Origin: Antennarius striatus
Lineage: Eukaryota > Chordata > Actinopteri > Lophiiformes > Antennariidae
DNA: 64,000 nucleotides
Assembly: GCF_040054535.1 (NCBI RefSeq)
Contig: NC_090779.1
Span: 19,764,501-19,828,500, forward strand
Direction: 5' to 3'
Translations under genes and position numbers: made by a program
The notes under the pieces: generated by a model
What the model was told of the DNA's origin: nothing
Seen by the model: only the letters and a program-made list of their open reading frames with translations
Databases searched by the model: none
In this document: piece after piece, positions 38,801-51,585 of the stretch
Position numbering within the stretch: position 1 is the stretch's first letter
Layout: every line of letters starts with the position of its first letter

Positions 38801-40533
38801 TCTCTTCGTGGCTCACCAGCTTCAATCCATCTGAACCGAATCTCTGCAAATGAAACAAAGATCAACGATTAACACGACAAGTCTGCTGAACTAATCACCA
38901 TGGAGTGACTGGTTTGTTATGACTGATTAGCAGAAACCTTGATAAACTTAGTTATATGTTTATCATTAAGTTTTATCATTATCATATGTTTTGAAATCAC
39001 CACTGTAAATCACTGAACCCTGTTATAGTTCTGCGTCACTCCTGTACCTCCACAATTGGTTTGGTCGCCACCCTGTGGTCTTTAATGGCCATTGCAATAA
39101 CTACTGACTACAGTCATCAAATCAACAAAGCAGAAACACTAAACCTACGGTTAGTCGAAACAGCAGGAAATTTCTTCTGACTACAACTAGTCATGATTTA
39201 ATAATTTTATAGATACAATTATTGCCAACCTTTATAGATCGGGAGGAAGGCATCATCCTGTCATCATCTGAGTCGTCATCAGAATCAGCAAGTTCATCAG
39301 CTTCCTGCCACTCCACATTAGGTCCCCGATGAAAGCGCAATCGAGTTCCTGAATGTCCACAAAACAATGTCAGACATAGACCTGCTTGTCATTATTGCAA
39401 ATTTGGAACCAAGCTGTCTGTTCTGAAACACATTAGAGGTCTACGTTGTTTTTCCATATTTCTATGAGTTTGACTTCATGGAAAATTATATTTAAACCCA
39501 TGTTTCTCAGTTGATCATATTTTTTAAAATGGTTTTATACAATTTTATGTCATCAAAGATACAAAATTACCAGACTGAAGAAGTCATGAATAAATTACTA
39601 TTCAAAGGGGGAAATACACATTTTCATTGACTATTATTTATCATTTTATTCATAATTGCCCTATATCTTAATTCATGAAAATAATGCTACTAATAGGCAT
39701 AATTCTGCATATAGACAAGTTGGTTTATGCAGTCTTTACCTTTCAGGAAGCAATGCCAGGCTGTAGAGGGCCAAGAGTGAGACCAGGCCATATCTTCATC
39801 ATCAGAAAACGATGAGGACATTGAGAAAACTCCAGACTCTGATTCACTGCTTGCCTGATATAAATAACAAAAGTGTATATACTAGGAAATGAACAAAGTC
39901 AACATGAATGGATGGATTTAATATGCAGAGGCTAGAAGTGAAAGGTTACCCTGATACGTCTGCGCTCCCTGAGGTGGCCTCTGGACGGGTTGGGTGCGCT
40001 ACTGGCTAATGGAGGACGGGCGTAGGAATGTAAACTATTGCTATTGCCAAAGATGTGAACTGGAGATGATCTAAAAAATACAAAATAAACATGAATCAGC
40101 ATTATAATTCAAAATTACAGTTAGACATCAGAATATAATTCTGCCACTCAGAACTTCCATGCTACTTAGTTTTGGTACAAACCTCTTATATGGGGCATTC
40201 TTGAGCAATGGGCTTTGAGGACTGGTGGCAATGTTGGCCAGTTCAGCGAGCCAGTTGGTGCTAGGGGAGCAGTTGACCTCCTGGTGAGAGACTCCTGCTC
40301 CAACTTGAAATAATCCTGGAGATCTCTGGTCCTCCTCCACCTCCTGCAGCTCTGGCAGGTCATCTAGGTAGGAATCAGTGGTAATATGCACAATTACTAT
40401 ATAGAAAAATTCAATGTATCTAATGCATAATGTTTTTTTTAAATTAAATTTATATTTTACCATAATCCATTTGGCATCTTGGTGAGGATGGCAGGTCCTC
40501 GTTACATTTCAATAGATCAAATGAGTCATCCAT
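35883..40533 (-). CDS. hbp1: HMG-box transcription factor 1 (HBP1), ten coding exons
   Basis: Sequence-specific repressor and tumour-suppressor-type regulator of cell-cycle and Wnt target genes. Coding exons (minus): 40533-40461, 40363-40183, 40070-39950, 39854-39740, 39348-39230, 38843-38687, 38438-38294, 38123-37836, 36160-36019 and 35900-35883. All introns are GT-AG with matching phases, giving 452 residues. Residues about 150-290 form the AXH domain ([47 protein letters not shown]). The HMG box spans about 373-440 ([18 protein letters not shown], then [13 protein letters not shown]). An acidic conserved stretch ([11 protein letters not shown]) and [16 protein letters not shown] lie near the N-terminus. 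I chose the ATG at 40533 because an in-frame TAA lies upstream in the same exon. The protein end aligns with family members (NSGSQQ). prkar2b is upstream on the same strand, as in other vertebrates. Confidence 0.95.
37148..37490 (+). repeat. LINE 3' end with long (GGAT)n array in hbp1 intron 8
   Basis: A plus-strand L2/CR1/Rex1-like 3' terminus (GGAGCTGGAAGAGGTGTC, GAGACTGTTGCCCCCGCGAC, GATAAGTGG) runs into about 210 bases of pure GGAT/ATGG repeats (37276-37486). It lies antisense to hbp1 between the two exons that together encode the HMG box. The array translates as repeated WMDG or IHPS and is not coding. Confidence 0.85.
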
Positions 40534-40890
40534 TCTCAATGTTCTCTTGTTTTATCTTTGTTTCAACGGCCCTCTGGTCGGTTTACTTTGCTTCTACTGT
40601 CATATTCAGCCACATCAGCTATGTATGAGTGGAAGACGGACAAAAAATTAGAAAAAAAATAATAAAATAAAATCATTCTATCATTGAAACTGCTTCAAAC
40701 TGTTCTACATGGAAATAAAATCTATTAAATTCGATTCAAAAACTATTTAAAATTATTAACACAATGCACTTAGTTTCATGTAAGATGTTTTCATTGTAAA
40801 GCATGTCATTTAGTTCATCAATATAATGGAAAAAGGGAGCAGCTTCTAGGAAATCCTTTGTCTTCGAACCAACAGAACGCTTCTGTAACT

Positions 40891-40951
40891 GGTCACGTGA
40901 CCCGCTGCGTGGAGGCCTTGTTTATAAACTTAAAACCATTTGGCGCATGCG
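40891..40951. promoter_or_regulatory. E-box palindrome and NRF1-like site in hbp1 intron 1
   Basis: GGTCACGTGACC (40891-40902) is a perfect 12-base palindrome containing the GTCACGTGAC sequence known as the CLEAR/USF/MiT-family E-box. GCGCATGCG (40943-40951) matches the NRF1 core. They lie about 360-420 bases upstream of the hbp1 ATG, between the putative untranslated exon and the first coding exon, and could mark an alternative promoter. Confidence 0.45.
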
Positions 40952-41824
40952 TACCAGAGCTCATTCATTCACAACTGCGTGGCAAATGTTTTAAATACCA
41001 GCAATTCGTTTAGAAAACAGGCGAACGGCGAATAAAATATACCAATTTGGATTGGAAAATGGAAATTTATATCAGTGACAGGGTAAAGTATTTATTTACG
41101 ATGTGAAAATTCTGTTGTCTGGTGTCGGGCAAAGTCAAGAATAAATCGTTTGGGAATAGAACGAGATAGCAAATATCAACAATGATTTCACATGGAAGAA
41201 CTAACGGGTCGTTTGCCTTCAGCCTGTTTGTCAAAGGTTGCTTCAAGCTGACTTGCATCGACATCGTAAACGCGGATATACCAACAGCGTAATGACTTCG
41301 CTCCAAAACTATTCTCATTTGTAAAAGAAAACAAGAAAGAAAGAAATAAAAACACGTTCCGTTGAACATGTCTGCTATTTTCTCATTCCTCCAACCCAAT
41401 TGCAGTGTCGTCCGTTCCGACCCAAAGGCTGTCGGGTCTAACACTGTAAACAAAAGAATGTCAACAAGTTGAGGCATGACGCAACCTCTCTGCCCCGTTC
41501 AAAATGAATGACACAAAAATCGCTGAAAGCATTTTGACAACATTGTCATACAACCAGAAACAGATTGTTCCATATAGAACATCTTCTTTTGATGCATACA
41601 ACTGCAATGGTGTTTTTTTTTTTTTTTTGCCAAAACACCGTCACAGCGAAAGAAAAAAAACCCTGTTGTCGAACACAACCTGTCACTGGACTACAAATAA
41701 AAGCGTGACAGCCCGACCAAATTATACTATTAGCATGATATATACAAATATCACACAATTGTAAAGTTAAAGATTAGTTTGAACCTTTTTTATTCGAAAA
41801 CAAAATAGTTTACGTCTCACTTAC

Positions 41825-41880
41825 CAATCCTGTCGCCATCGAGAAACTCTCTGGCACTCCGTCGAGGGGTGGGAATTACT
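41825..41880 (-). other. hbp1: putative untranslated first exon of hbp1
   Basis: A very strong donor, GGATTG followed by GTAAGTGAG, lies at 41825/41824 on the minus strand. It sits immediately downstream of a cluster of CCAAT boxes and about 1.3 kb upstream of the first coding exon. Such an exon would contain a short upstream ATG (in ATGGCGACAGG). Its acceptor near 40.6 kb is not defined and the 5' limit is a guess. Confidence 0.45.
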
Positions 41881-41900
41881 CTTTGAAGAGAAGGCTTTCT

Positions 41901-42050
41901 ATTGGTGCAAATAAACGTCAAAAACAAAAATGCTGCTATGCTATTGGTCTATCTAGTTAAGAAAAATGGGAAAGGTGGGATCTAGTTTGTTGATCAGTGT
42001 ATCATTGGTTTAAAGTACACGTCTGTTACTACTTAGTAACAGCTGATTGG
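41901..42050 (-). promoter_or_regulatory. four CCAAT boxes upstream of hbp1
   Basis: ATTGG on the plus strand (CCAAT on the transcribed orientation) occurs at 41901-41905, 41943-41947, 42004-42008 and 42046-42050. All have the same orientation, with spacings of 42, 61 and 42 bases. NF-Y binds CCAAT and often acts through several copies. The position just upstream of the putative first exon fits the hbp1 promoter. Confidence 0.5.
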
Positions 42051-42529
42051 CAATAACAGGAACAATACATGGTTATTTTTTATCTACTTTCATGCAACTA
42101 CAGTACGCAGTACGAACATTGCTTCATGGATTTGTTATGTTGTACGAAAACATCTCTTAGAATTTGTCCTGCAAAGCCTCCTCGATCAACAAATGAATGA
42201 CTATACATGAATGAATGCAGAAATGAATGAATGACATAACGAATGAATGAAGGAATGAATGAAAACCGACGAAAGTGTGCGATTTTTTCTGTTTTAATAA
42301 GTAAATGAGTGACGCTCGAAGTAAAAAAAAGATTCTTTATTGACATGTAAAGTGAAACGTTCGGTACTTTAAACCAGTATTATGGGTTTGCCCTCATTAA
42401 AAGTCCTGTCTGAACAAAAGAAGGGGGGTGGGGATTGAATGTCTAAATTTTCAACCAGCTTTAAGCTGATGAGCTGCATTTAAAGCACAGAAAATGTAGA
42501 GAATGTCTCAATTATTAATTGTTTAAAAA

Positions 42530-42697
<168 letters not shown>

Positions 42698-43705
42698 CCC
42701 TGTTGGCAGGGGGCATGTTTCAAACAGTATAAGTTGTTGGCAGAGGTAGACAGCAATAATGCTTGTAATAACCATAATATATGTGTCACAAAAAAACTAT
42801 ATCAACAAATTTTACATTAAAAACAGGAAAACAATTATTCTAAGACGTCATCTATAAAGAATACAGTCTAATGATTAAAATTAATTAAATTAAAAATGGG
42901 CCTTAATAGTAACAGTAAATACTCAAATTTCAAATTGTACAGATATTCCTTGTATATTCTTACAAAACTATCAGCTATCTCTCTGAAGTTGTTTTCCATT
43001 GTGTTACAAAAGCACTGTAATAGGCTAACAGCCACAAACACTAATCAACAATGATCTATATTTTATGGTGATGTGTTTAAGTGATTAAACCTTATGATAA
43101 ACAGGAAGCTTTGTAAAAACGAGTACTTTGAAGTCTCCATTCTATTTCATTCAAATGATGTCATGTTACTCATATGCATCATTTCTTATGTGGCACCCTT
43201 GCACCAGTGCACCTCATGCTGCAATCATTACACATAATTGTGACATATTTGCTCACAATGATCAGGTAAGAAATTAGCTTTGGCATCCGATTTAAAAAAC
43301 AAAACAATATTTCAACATTTACAAATGGTATTATAGTACAGTAAATATAACACTGCAGAGAAAAGATGAGAATTAACAAGGTGGTTAATATACTAACATA
43401 TAACGCATGTGACATTTGAATTTAAAATGTACATTTAGATTTTTAAGTGTAGCTTTGTGAGAAATTGAATTTAAACTTAAGCCACGCTGTTTTGACTTAC
43501 TTCATTTTTGTTGAAATACACATCTGAAATTAAGATGGTCTTAAATGGTAATCTTAATTCCTGTCATTTATTTGACACACAAATTTTGCTGTGGGTATTC
43601 ACATATCTTGTAAGAAAAGCTGTTGATCATGGGGGGAAACATCCATACAAGCATCTTTTTTTTTCATCCACTGATTCATGGTCCGTTTGAGCCCTCTCAT
43701 TCACT

Positions 43706-46700
43706 TTATTGGTCAATCTCAGTGCTACTCCCAAACAGGGCCACCAGCTGCTCTTCATAGTTAGCAATATTTCTTTTCATGATGTCCATACATGGGCCCA
43801 GCAACCTCTCGAAAGCTTTAACATCCATGACTGATTAAAAAAAACAAACAATGAATCAGTAAGATATACAATTATAGTTGGAATAAACATTAAAAGGTGT
43901 TATAAATGTTCTTAAAAATGTACCCAAGCATTTGACGCTCCCTACGGCATAGGCTGAAGCAGCTCTGGGCTTGTTTGTGACAAGTGCCAACTCTCCAAAA
44001 TACTGGCCACGAGAGCAAGTGGCAATATCCACCTCCTCTTCTTCCTGGTCTTTTTTCGTCTGTCAAAAAAAAAACAAAAAAAAAAAAGATTTCCACAATA
44101 TGAGATAAAGAAGATCCCCACCTTTTCAGATAATTTTCATAAGAGAGAACAGACGTACCCTGCTTCTTTTCATGGTAATTCTAACTTGACCAGACTCAAC
44201 AATGTAGAAGCAATCTGCCAAATCACCCTGCAATACAAAATATTCTAATGATTGTAAAAGCATCAATAATGAGTGAATCAGTGTTTATAAATGCTCAAAT
44301 TTAGCAAAAAAAATGAACGACCAGTCGTATCGTTGATGATATGAAAATACTTGTCACCTGAGCAATAATTTGCTGCGAGTCATTGTACACCTTGGTGGAT
44401 ATTACGTCTACTACCTTCATTCTCTCCGAAAGCTGTGGATGAAAGGATATTTGGTTGAAGCCTAACTGTATATGCGTATGTCATTTTGGTAGAGCTGAAG
44501 GACAAAGCTGATATAAACCTCTAATGATGTAAGCAGTGGTAGAGTTTCAATGAATGCCTCATACAGCTTCCTCTTCTTGGCATTATTCTTCACTATGATC
44601 CTCCTGAATGTCAGACGATCCTGAAACACAGATGCAGAGAAAGGTTCATACTTTGAGAAATAGACCAAACCTGCTTTGTGGTGTTGTAATATGCTTTATT
44701 AGGTAGAAAAAAAATTCTATCCCCTAAATGTTGTAATACTTTTGACAACCTGTCTTGAATTCAGTAATAAATGGATATTCAATATAAAGACAGAATGTAG
44801 GATGTACAGAAAGTCCAACACAATTTTTTTTTATATTGTGCACATTTCCCCGACGTAAGGTTGGTTGCTTTTCAAAATTTCCCAAATGTTCAAATTTTTC
44901 GCCAAACTGAAGCTCATATGAAAGGATGTTTTGCAGCAGCGCTGAATATATGAATACCACTCTGAATATAAGCAGAGCCCCCAAGGGCTCACACCATTGT
45001 TCTGCCTTAACTCATAAATCATAAGAAGTCTACCAGTTGCATGTCATTTAAACAGTTTAGGCTCCAATAATGGCCAGAAACATATACAATACACAAAATG
45101 AATGTACTGTAGGAAATACAGGCAGCTGTCAAGGGCACCCTCTGGCAAAGAAGACAAACTAGTAAATAAGACTTTATCTCAGGGGCCAGTAATGGTCAGA
45201 CTATGAGCCAAATGTGGACAGTAATAGGATTCCATGCAAGGCCTTTGGACATAAAAGGGAAAAGAAGCTTATTATCGGTCCTTGCCATTTAAATAAAAAT
45301 ATTGGTAATATTGCACAGCAGGGTCTGTAAGCATTATTGGCAGAACATAAAACAATATGTAAGTCAGCAAGCTGTATCAGGAGAGCTAATGTAGTGGTTA
45401 TGTTGGCTAACTCTTCCCCAAACAACCTGACTTTAAATCCTGGAGGTCTTTTATCCATGTTTGATACATTTGATTTAATTATTAGAGGACAGGGCTACAG
45501 GTTTGGCGTTAGGGGCAGCGGCCTCAGACTTCACACTGAACCAATGTCCAGGGACACCAATGATGTTTGTGCACTTTTTGTTGCATTCAGTGGATTTTAT
45601 TTATCAATATATGTCAGACAAGAAACATAATCTCGTCTTGTGGCACCAGGTACTCCCAGAGATATTCTGAATGGTCGCTGCATGATTTACAGTGCAACAT
45701 GCTTCAAGAACCTGCATATGGAGCAGACTGCACTCTTACTTAAGGATTTAATAGTTTACTCACTAGGCACCAAAGGGCTCCAGGCGAAGTGGCAATTATT
45801 GTGGCTGCCCTGGGGGTGTTGTACATCAATGCTAACTCTCCAAAGCTGCCTCGGTTGTCATAGCAACCAACGAGCTTCTCTGTTCCATCAGCCTTCACAA
45901 AAATGTTAAATGTCCCACTGAATAAAAAAAAAAAGAAGAAGGAATAATTAACATTCTTAGAGACTATAAAGTCATGGCTGACACACTAATTCACCCTGGC
46001 ATCATTAGTTGATTTTAAAGGCTATTTACAGATTAATTTTCAGTGACTAATGATGTGAAACAGACATGAAAGATCACCTTTCAATAGCATAGAAGTTATC
46101 TCCATCATCATCCTGATCAATGATGTGTTCTCCTTCAGTGAAGAACTTCTCAAACATGGCATCCAGCACCTGAGACATCTCTTCCTGCATTAGTGGGATT
46201 TATCAGTAAGATATTTATACGTCATATCATGGAAAAAATACTCACTCATCATGTGAATTAAAAATAACTTTAAAAACATGCACAGTACATTGAGCTGTAG
46301 AAAAAGCTGTCTGGCCAGAGGCCTTGTTCTCCTTTGTGTAATCTCAGTGATGGTAGTGCACAGAACAGAGAAGTACATGAGATAGTTCTTATGGAATGAT
46401 CCACTTACTGGATCCAAATTCTTGAACAGAAGAATGTCCCTACATGCTTCCTGTAGTCTCTGTCTTTGCTCATCGGTCTTTGGGTAAGTGACCTGACAAA
46501 ATGAAGCACAGTCATGTAACATGACAATGAGATAAACTGCACGTTAAACTCAGAAAATGCTCAGTGGTTTATTTTTTTAGCACCAAACACACCTTCACCT
46601 TCATTTAAATGCAATTCTATGTCCACACTTTTTGCTGGTGCTTTAGATTTAGAGCTACAGTTAATTCTACATGTAAAAAAAAAGCATGCCTTAATAGTAA

Positions 46701-48436
46701 GAGAGGGTATTTGTATTATAAAACACATTTTACCCATGGCTCTTTATCCTCCTCATCTTCATCGGGATTGAATGCTTCAGCACACACTGTATGAAAGAGA
46801 TCCACAGAGATTTAAAAAAAAAGGAAACTCGATACCAGATAGAAAAACCTCCAGGAAATGATAGCACTATGAAACAAAAGAATTTTAACTTTGTGAATAT
46901 ATTTTCTCTAATTCTATATCTCTGCTTTAATTGGTTGCTCTACTGCAGGTATTCATTTCCAGTTTGCAACGACGAAGGTAAGATGTGTTCTTCAAGTGTT
47001 GCTGAATACTTTTCTTGCTATCTCTACATCCACGCCAATCACTAACAGTAATAGTAAAGTAGTTTCAACTCTAATAAATCAATGTTATTATTATAAGCTG
47101 AGGATAGGGAGAAAAGACAGATGGAAAAATGTTTCAATACAGCACATGCTGGAGTGCATGTGATGTAACCTCAGTACTCATGTGTCAAAGAAGTCTTAAA
47201 TAATTCCAGCGGTGACACTGTCCAGAGGTATTCTACTGACAGACCAAATGACACCTCACCTGATGCTCTTCTGATGAATCTGTTGATCATCGGGGCTGTA
47301 GAAGAATAAAACAACATACATCAAAATGGCACATTTTACAGTGAAATAACACCTTACCTTAAAAAGATAAAGTTAATGTCTCGTGTGGCTTCATGCACAG
47401 CAGACGAAGATACCCATTCTTGTCCTCATTAAGAATCCAAAATCATTTAGGTCAAACCAGAAAAAGGATAACTTTTGTTTGCTTTCTATGAATTAAATGA
47501 AATAAATACAAAGTCTCAATTAAAAAAAGAAGGCCTTCAGGCGAGGGTTACATATGGAGTACTACTGTAAAAATCACTGAGGAAGCAATGTGACCCCACA
47601 ATACTATAATGGCTGGTTTGATGGGTGAATTCGGTGTGCTTGTCCTTATGAAACCATTGAAGCTTTGCAGAGCCCACCACTCATTGGGATGCTGTGTCAG
47701 ACCTCTGGGTTGCTATGCTACTTTCTGCACCTCAAGACAATACTGCACCATATGACCACCGTTTAAGAAAGACAAATCCACCGTGGATTTGATGCATATT
47801 CAAGAAGGCCCGAAGAAAGGAAAGGGAAAAATATTAAAATGGCGTAGAGGTGCAGGATCTGTCTGAACATTTTAAAAAAAAATACATGTATGTACGTGTG
47901 GGCCCCTTTCATCTGCAGCTGCGGTGCATATAAAGACGGTGCAAAGATGAGGACACATAAAGACACGTTCATTAACAATTATTCAGCCTCCATGACCATA
48001 TATGGTAAATGACAGAGCCATGGCGGATGCAAGGCGGCGGAGCTGCTGGAGCATCGCTGCGCCCGATGTCTCCTCATCCCATTGAACCGAAGCCCAGCCC
48101 GTTAAATATTCACAAAGCTTGATAAATCCTCCATTATTACACATTTTCGTCACGTATAAAACAATCTATCATCCTACCTATGAATTCCTCGTCATCGTCG
48201 TCCTCCTCCTCTCCGTTTTCCGAATCGATCTGCATGGCTTCGTCAATGAAATTGACCGCTTTTCCAGGTCTTGAATTTTGGTCATTGCCAAATGAGGCCT
48301 GTGTGGTCTCGCTTTCCTTTAGCTGGGTGAAGTACTGTAATGCAAACTCGAGCAAATCCCTGGGCTGATTCCTCAACACTTCCACGGTAAAGCTCTGTAA
48401 CAGCTCCGTCAGTCCTTCAGGAATTTCTATACTCAT
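43706..48436 (-). CDS. prkar2b: cAMP-dependent protein kinase type II-beta regulatory subunit
   Basis: Binds and inhibits the PKA catalytic subunit and releases it on cAMP binding; anchored by AKAPs through its N-terminus. Exons (minus): 48436-48178, 47295-47260, 46786-46734, 46492-46409, 46184-46078, 45917-45764, 44620-44519, 44432-44358, 44227-44159, 44059-43924 and 43830-43706. All are GT-AG and in phase, giving 399 residues. Residues 1-44 form the docking/dimerisation helix pair ([18 protein letters not shown]). RRAS at 95-98 is the inhibitor/autophosphorylation site of type II subunits. cAMP cassettes carry FGELAL with arginine at 205-216 and again at 334-345. The open frame extends upstream, but MSIEIPEGL is the conserved start. 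The beta type is inferred from [18 protein letters not shown]. The stop codon overlaps an AATAAA. Confidence 0.96.
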
Positions 48437-51065
48437 TCCTGTTACGAGTCTATGAATGTGGACAAAACCGGTTTGCTGCGAGATTGAATCGATCCAAAAA
48501 ACGTTTCGTAGGGATTTAAAAATGAGAAGACAGGTGGAGTCTGTTAATAAGCCATCCACAGCGAATCCCCTCTTTTTCTTGAATGAAAATGGCTCTGGAT
48601 TTTTGGTCCAAGCATCTTCTGCTGCTTCTGGCTAGAGGAAACCCACGCATGTGACCCAGGAATCCATGGCAACCACCTATCCAGGGATTGCGTATGAACA
48701 GCAGCCGCGCAGAAACTGCAGTCAGTCGCAAAATACAAATGATGGGAAAGAGAACCCCTCTGGTGTGGCGGTCAGTGATCGATGAGATGAGACTTCGCAT
48801 ATCCACGGCATATTATATCTGTTTACCAGCAGCCCTGCATGTTTAAGTCCATCGTCTACAATACATTGGTTTTAGGATATGCATCTACAGTGATTTTATG
48901 AATATAAATGACAGGTAGGGCTGCAAATCAGTCAAAACAGCAGCCTATACTCATAGATTCTAAATTTTAATTCACTGCTATACTGTATTCATATTTTTAT
49001 ATGGAAAGCTGTTTGCAATATCCAATTCAAATAAAAGCATTTTCAGTTGTCCAGTATAACAGATTTTTACAATCGTGAATTTTATGAATACCATAAAAAA
49101 ACAAACAAACCGCTAATGGGATTGAAACAAGCTTGTTGCAAACGTAAACCTACGATAACATTGTAGAACTGTCCTTTTTTTGCCCATTAATAGTGGGTTA
49201 AGATCCTACAAAATAGTGCAGATGCTTGTCGTTAAAAGGTTGTATAATCTTAAGTCGGATGTCATGAGAAATATTTTTGTGCAAAACGTAGGTAAAAAAA
49301 AACTTCATGTGTGATTTAGTCACTGGAGTATCTGATACACGACGTATATTTTGTGGTATACCTAATATGTAATGGGAGTTGAATCATTGTCTTAACGGGT
49401 ATTTGCTCTGTTTTGCAGGTCCTCAGCTGTAAAGAGTTAACACCTGCCATACTTCCAAGGCTACTTAACCCTGCCTGTGAGATCTGGTCTGTTGTTTAAT
49501 ACTAAACATTACCAAAAACCAAATACAGTACTATGTAAATCTATATTCCCATTAAAAAGCTACATAAAATAGATTGTTAGAATTAAAGGAGACCTGGTTT
49601 GATTACAGGTGTTAAGCACTAAGCCATAAACAGATAAACCATGCACCTCTCTGGTGGAGGTAACAAATAAACAAATTCATATTTTAATTCCTTGTTTAAT
49701 TAGATTTCAAAAGAGACTAAGATGAAAGCTCATTCAGACAGACTGTCCCTTTAATAGCGCCAGCAGTTTAGACCCTACTTCTTGCTCCAGAGGGAGGAGA
49801 ATTATTAAATGTAGTGCACATATTAGGTCATGGTCTCTATCAGAACACTGTCTTACTCAAAGGCAAATACTGTGGGCTGCCGGAAAGTCTTTTATTTATT
49901 CTTTACATTCGGAACATTGAAATGAAAAAAAAATAAAATTAAAATAAAATAAAATAGAACTGCTGGCAATAAACTATTCTGGGCTTGGAGAGAAAATCAT
50001 GAAATCAGTTCCCTTCATATGTTAGACCTTAGCCTGAAAACACTGACAAGTGATGTAATTTGGTGCAAAAACCTGTCGTGTTTTTGGCACTAGGTTGTAT
50101 TGGAATTTGAAAAAGGTCAGAGAGAAGGGAAGTAACAATACTGCAAATTAGCAGGAAATCGCTGTGAGTGTGTGTGTGTGTGGGGGGGGGTCCTACAGCT
50201 ATTACAGTTGTTGGCCCCCCTCATCCCCCTCCTGTGGCCCGTATCTGTCACTTTGCGTTAGGAAGAAACAACATTTTCTCGCTCAGGCAAAACATGGGTG
50301 CACGTCCATGGAGCGACCTGTAATGCAACACTGCTGCTTAGCTCCCAGTCACCCATTTGAGAGCTGCTCATCATGGATGTGGAGGCTACAGTTCAGCTCG
50401 GCGTCATCTATGTGAAGAGAAGCAGATGACAGGAAAGAACGAACACAGTGCATCAGTCCTGCTCTGTCAGCCGTAGATCCTGGAGGTCGATGCCGCCTCA
50501 TGCTTCTCAACATGCAAATGGAGCTTGCAAAAGTAATACACATGAAGATTAGGTCGACATAAGTTTGTTTACTGTAAATGTAGGCAGGAATTTGGAACGT
50601 ACTGCATCTGAAGACATGCTGACGGAAAATATTTTCTCAATTTGAGTAATATACTGTATATAACAAATCCAACCTTTATTTTAATGTTCATTTTTTGGTT
50701 ATTCCCTCCTTGATATCTATGACAAAATAATTCAACAGTGATTTCAGAAAATAATTAACATTAAAATGATTTCTTCTCTCATATACAGCTAAAGACAAAC
50801 TAAGAATTGAAGTTTGAACACAGATTTTGAAATGTGGCACCATCAAATGAACCTGTCGAGTAAGTGTTCATGTCCTTCCTGTATTTAAACATGGGCACAT
50901 AATCAATCATAACTTTTGAAAACATTACTGGGAGGAGGTCATAATGTTAAATTAAGTATGATCTCCACAGACGAGTAGTGATCGACATTATTTCTCTGTG
51001 GGAGATGTCCAAATGATTTTTATTTCATCATCATATGTGTGGTTAAAATTTAAAAAAAACATATA
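48437..51065. other. prkar2b 5' flank and intergenic DNA
   Basis: The first 300-400 bases upstream of the prkar2b ATG should contain its 5' UTR and promoter; I see no TATA box or clear CCAAT box. The rest is AT-rich, with a short G-run at 50182-50191. Small open frames at 50.1-50.5 kb are not supported. Confidence 0.4.
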
Positions 51066-51400
51066 CAGCGCGCCCTCGGTCTTTGCGGTTCATGCGTTCC
51101 AGGAAACACACGCGAGTGGGGAATCAACGATCGAGAGCGAGATACATTTATCTTATTATTCATGGTAATTTAAACGTTTATGAACCTCTACATACTGATA
51201 TTAAACCAGCTTCTACCTGTATTACCTTTTACCACACTCTTATCGACGGTTTAAAGCACTTTTGTGTCTCACGAAAGTCCGAGACTGATGGAAGGAGCGC
51301 ACTTCCGGATGGCGTCAGCCAATAAAAATGCGCGTACGGTATCACATGACATCACATCCGCGATGAGGATAAGTCGCAATCGTTGATGCGCAATCGCGCA
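51066..51400. mobile_element. truncated copy of the 22.5-kb MITE family
   Basis: Begins CAGCGCGCCCTCG after TA. It follows the left half and centre of the element at 22514-22957: GCGGTTCATGCGTTCCAGG, AATTTAAACGTTTATGAACC, ACTGATATTAAACCA, GCGCACTTCCGGATG and GCGTACGGTATCAC. No right inverted repeat is found, so it is truncated or deleted at that end. Confidence 0.7.
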
Positions 51401-51526
51401 TGTATAAATTGAGCCCAAACTTTACTTCCGCAAAAATTTTGCCAATGTTACTTAATTATTGTCCTGCATTAAAAAAAACAACAACATTTACATCAAGCAC
51501 CGCTGACCTTTTCAGTTGCACATATT

Positions 51527-51585
51527 TGATAGATGATAGATAGATAAACTTAAATGATCCCAAATTGGGAAATTCACAAAAGAGA
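51527..51585 (-). repeat. retrotransposon-like tail directly 3' of tRNA-Trp
   Basis: Downstream of the tRNA on the minus strand come TCTCTTTTG, then GAATTTCCCAATTTGGGATC and a short TATC tail. The same GAATTTCCC...GGGATCA motif occurs at about 61262-61293, and a related tail ends the SINE at 2787. This suggests a tRNA-headed retroposed unit rather than plain flanking DNA. Confidence 0.5.

Noticed and set aside
41067-41477. 136-codon minus-strand open frame in hbp1 intron 1
   Set aside because: No family resemblance; it lies between the putative untranslated exon and the first coding exon.
48437-48559. N-terminal extension of prkar2b to an upstream ATG
   Set aside because: The conserved family start is MSIEIPEGL; the upstream codons show no similarity to the family and probably are 5' UTR.
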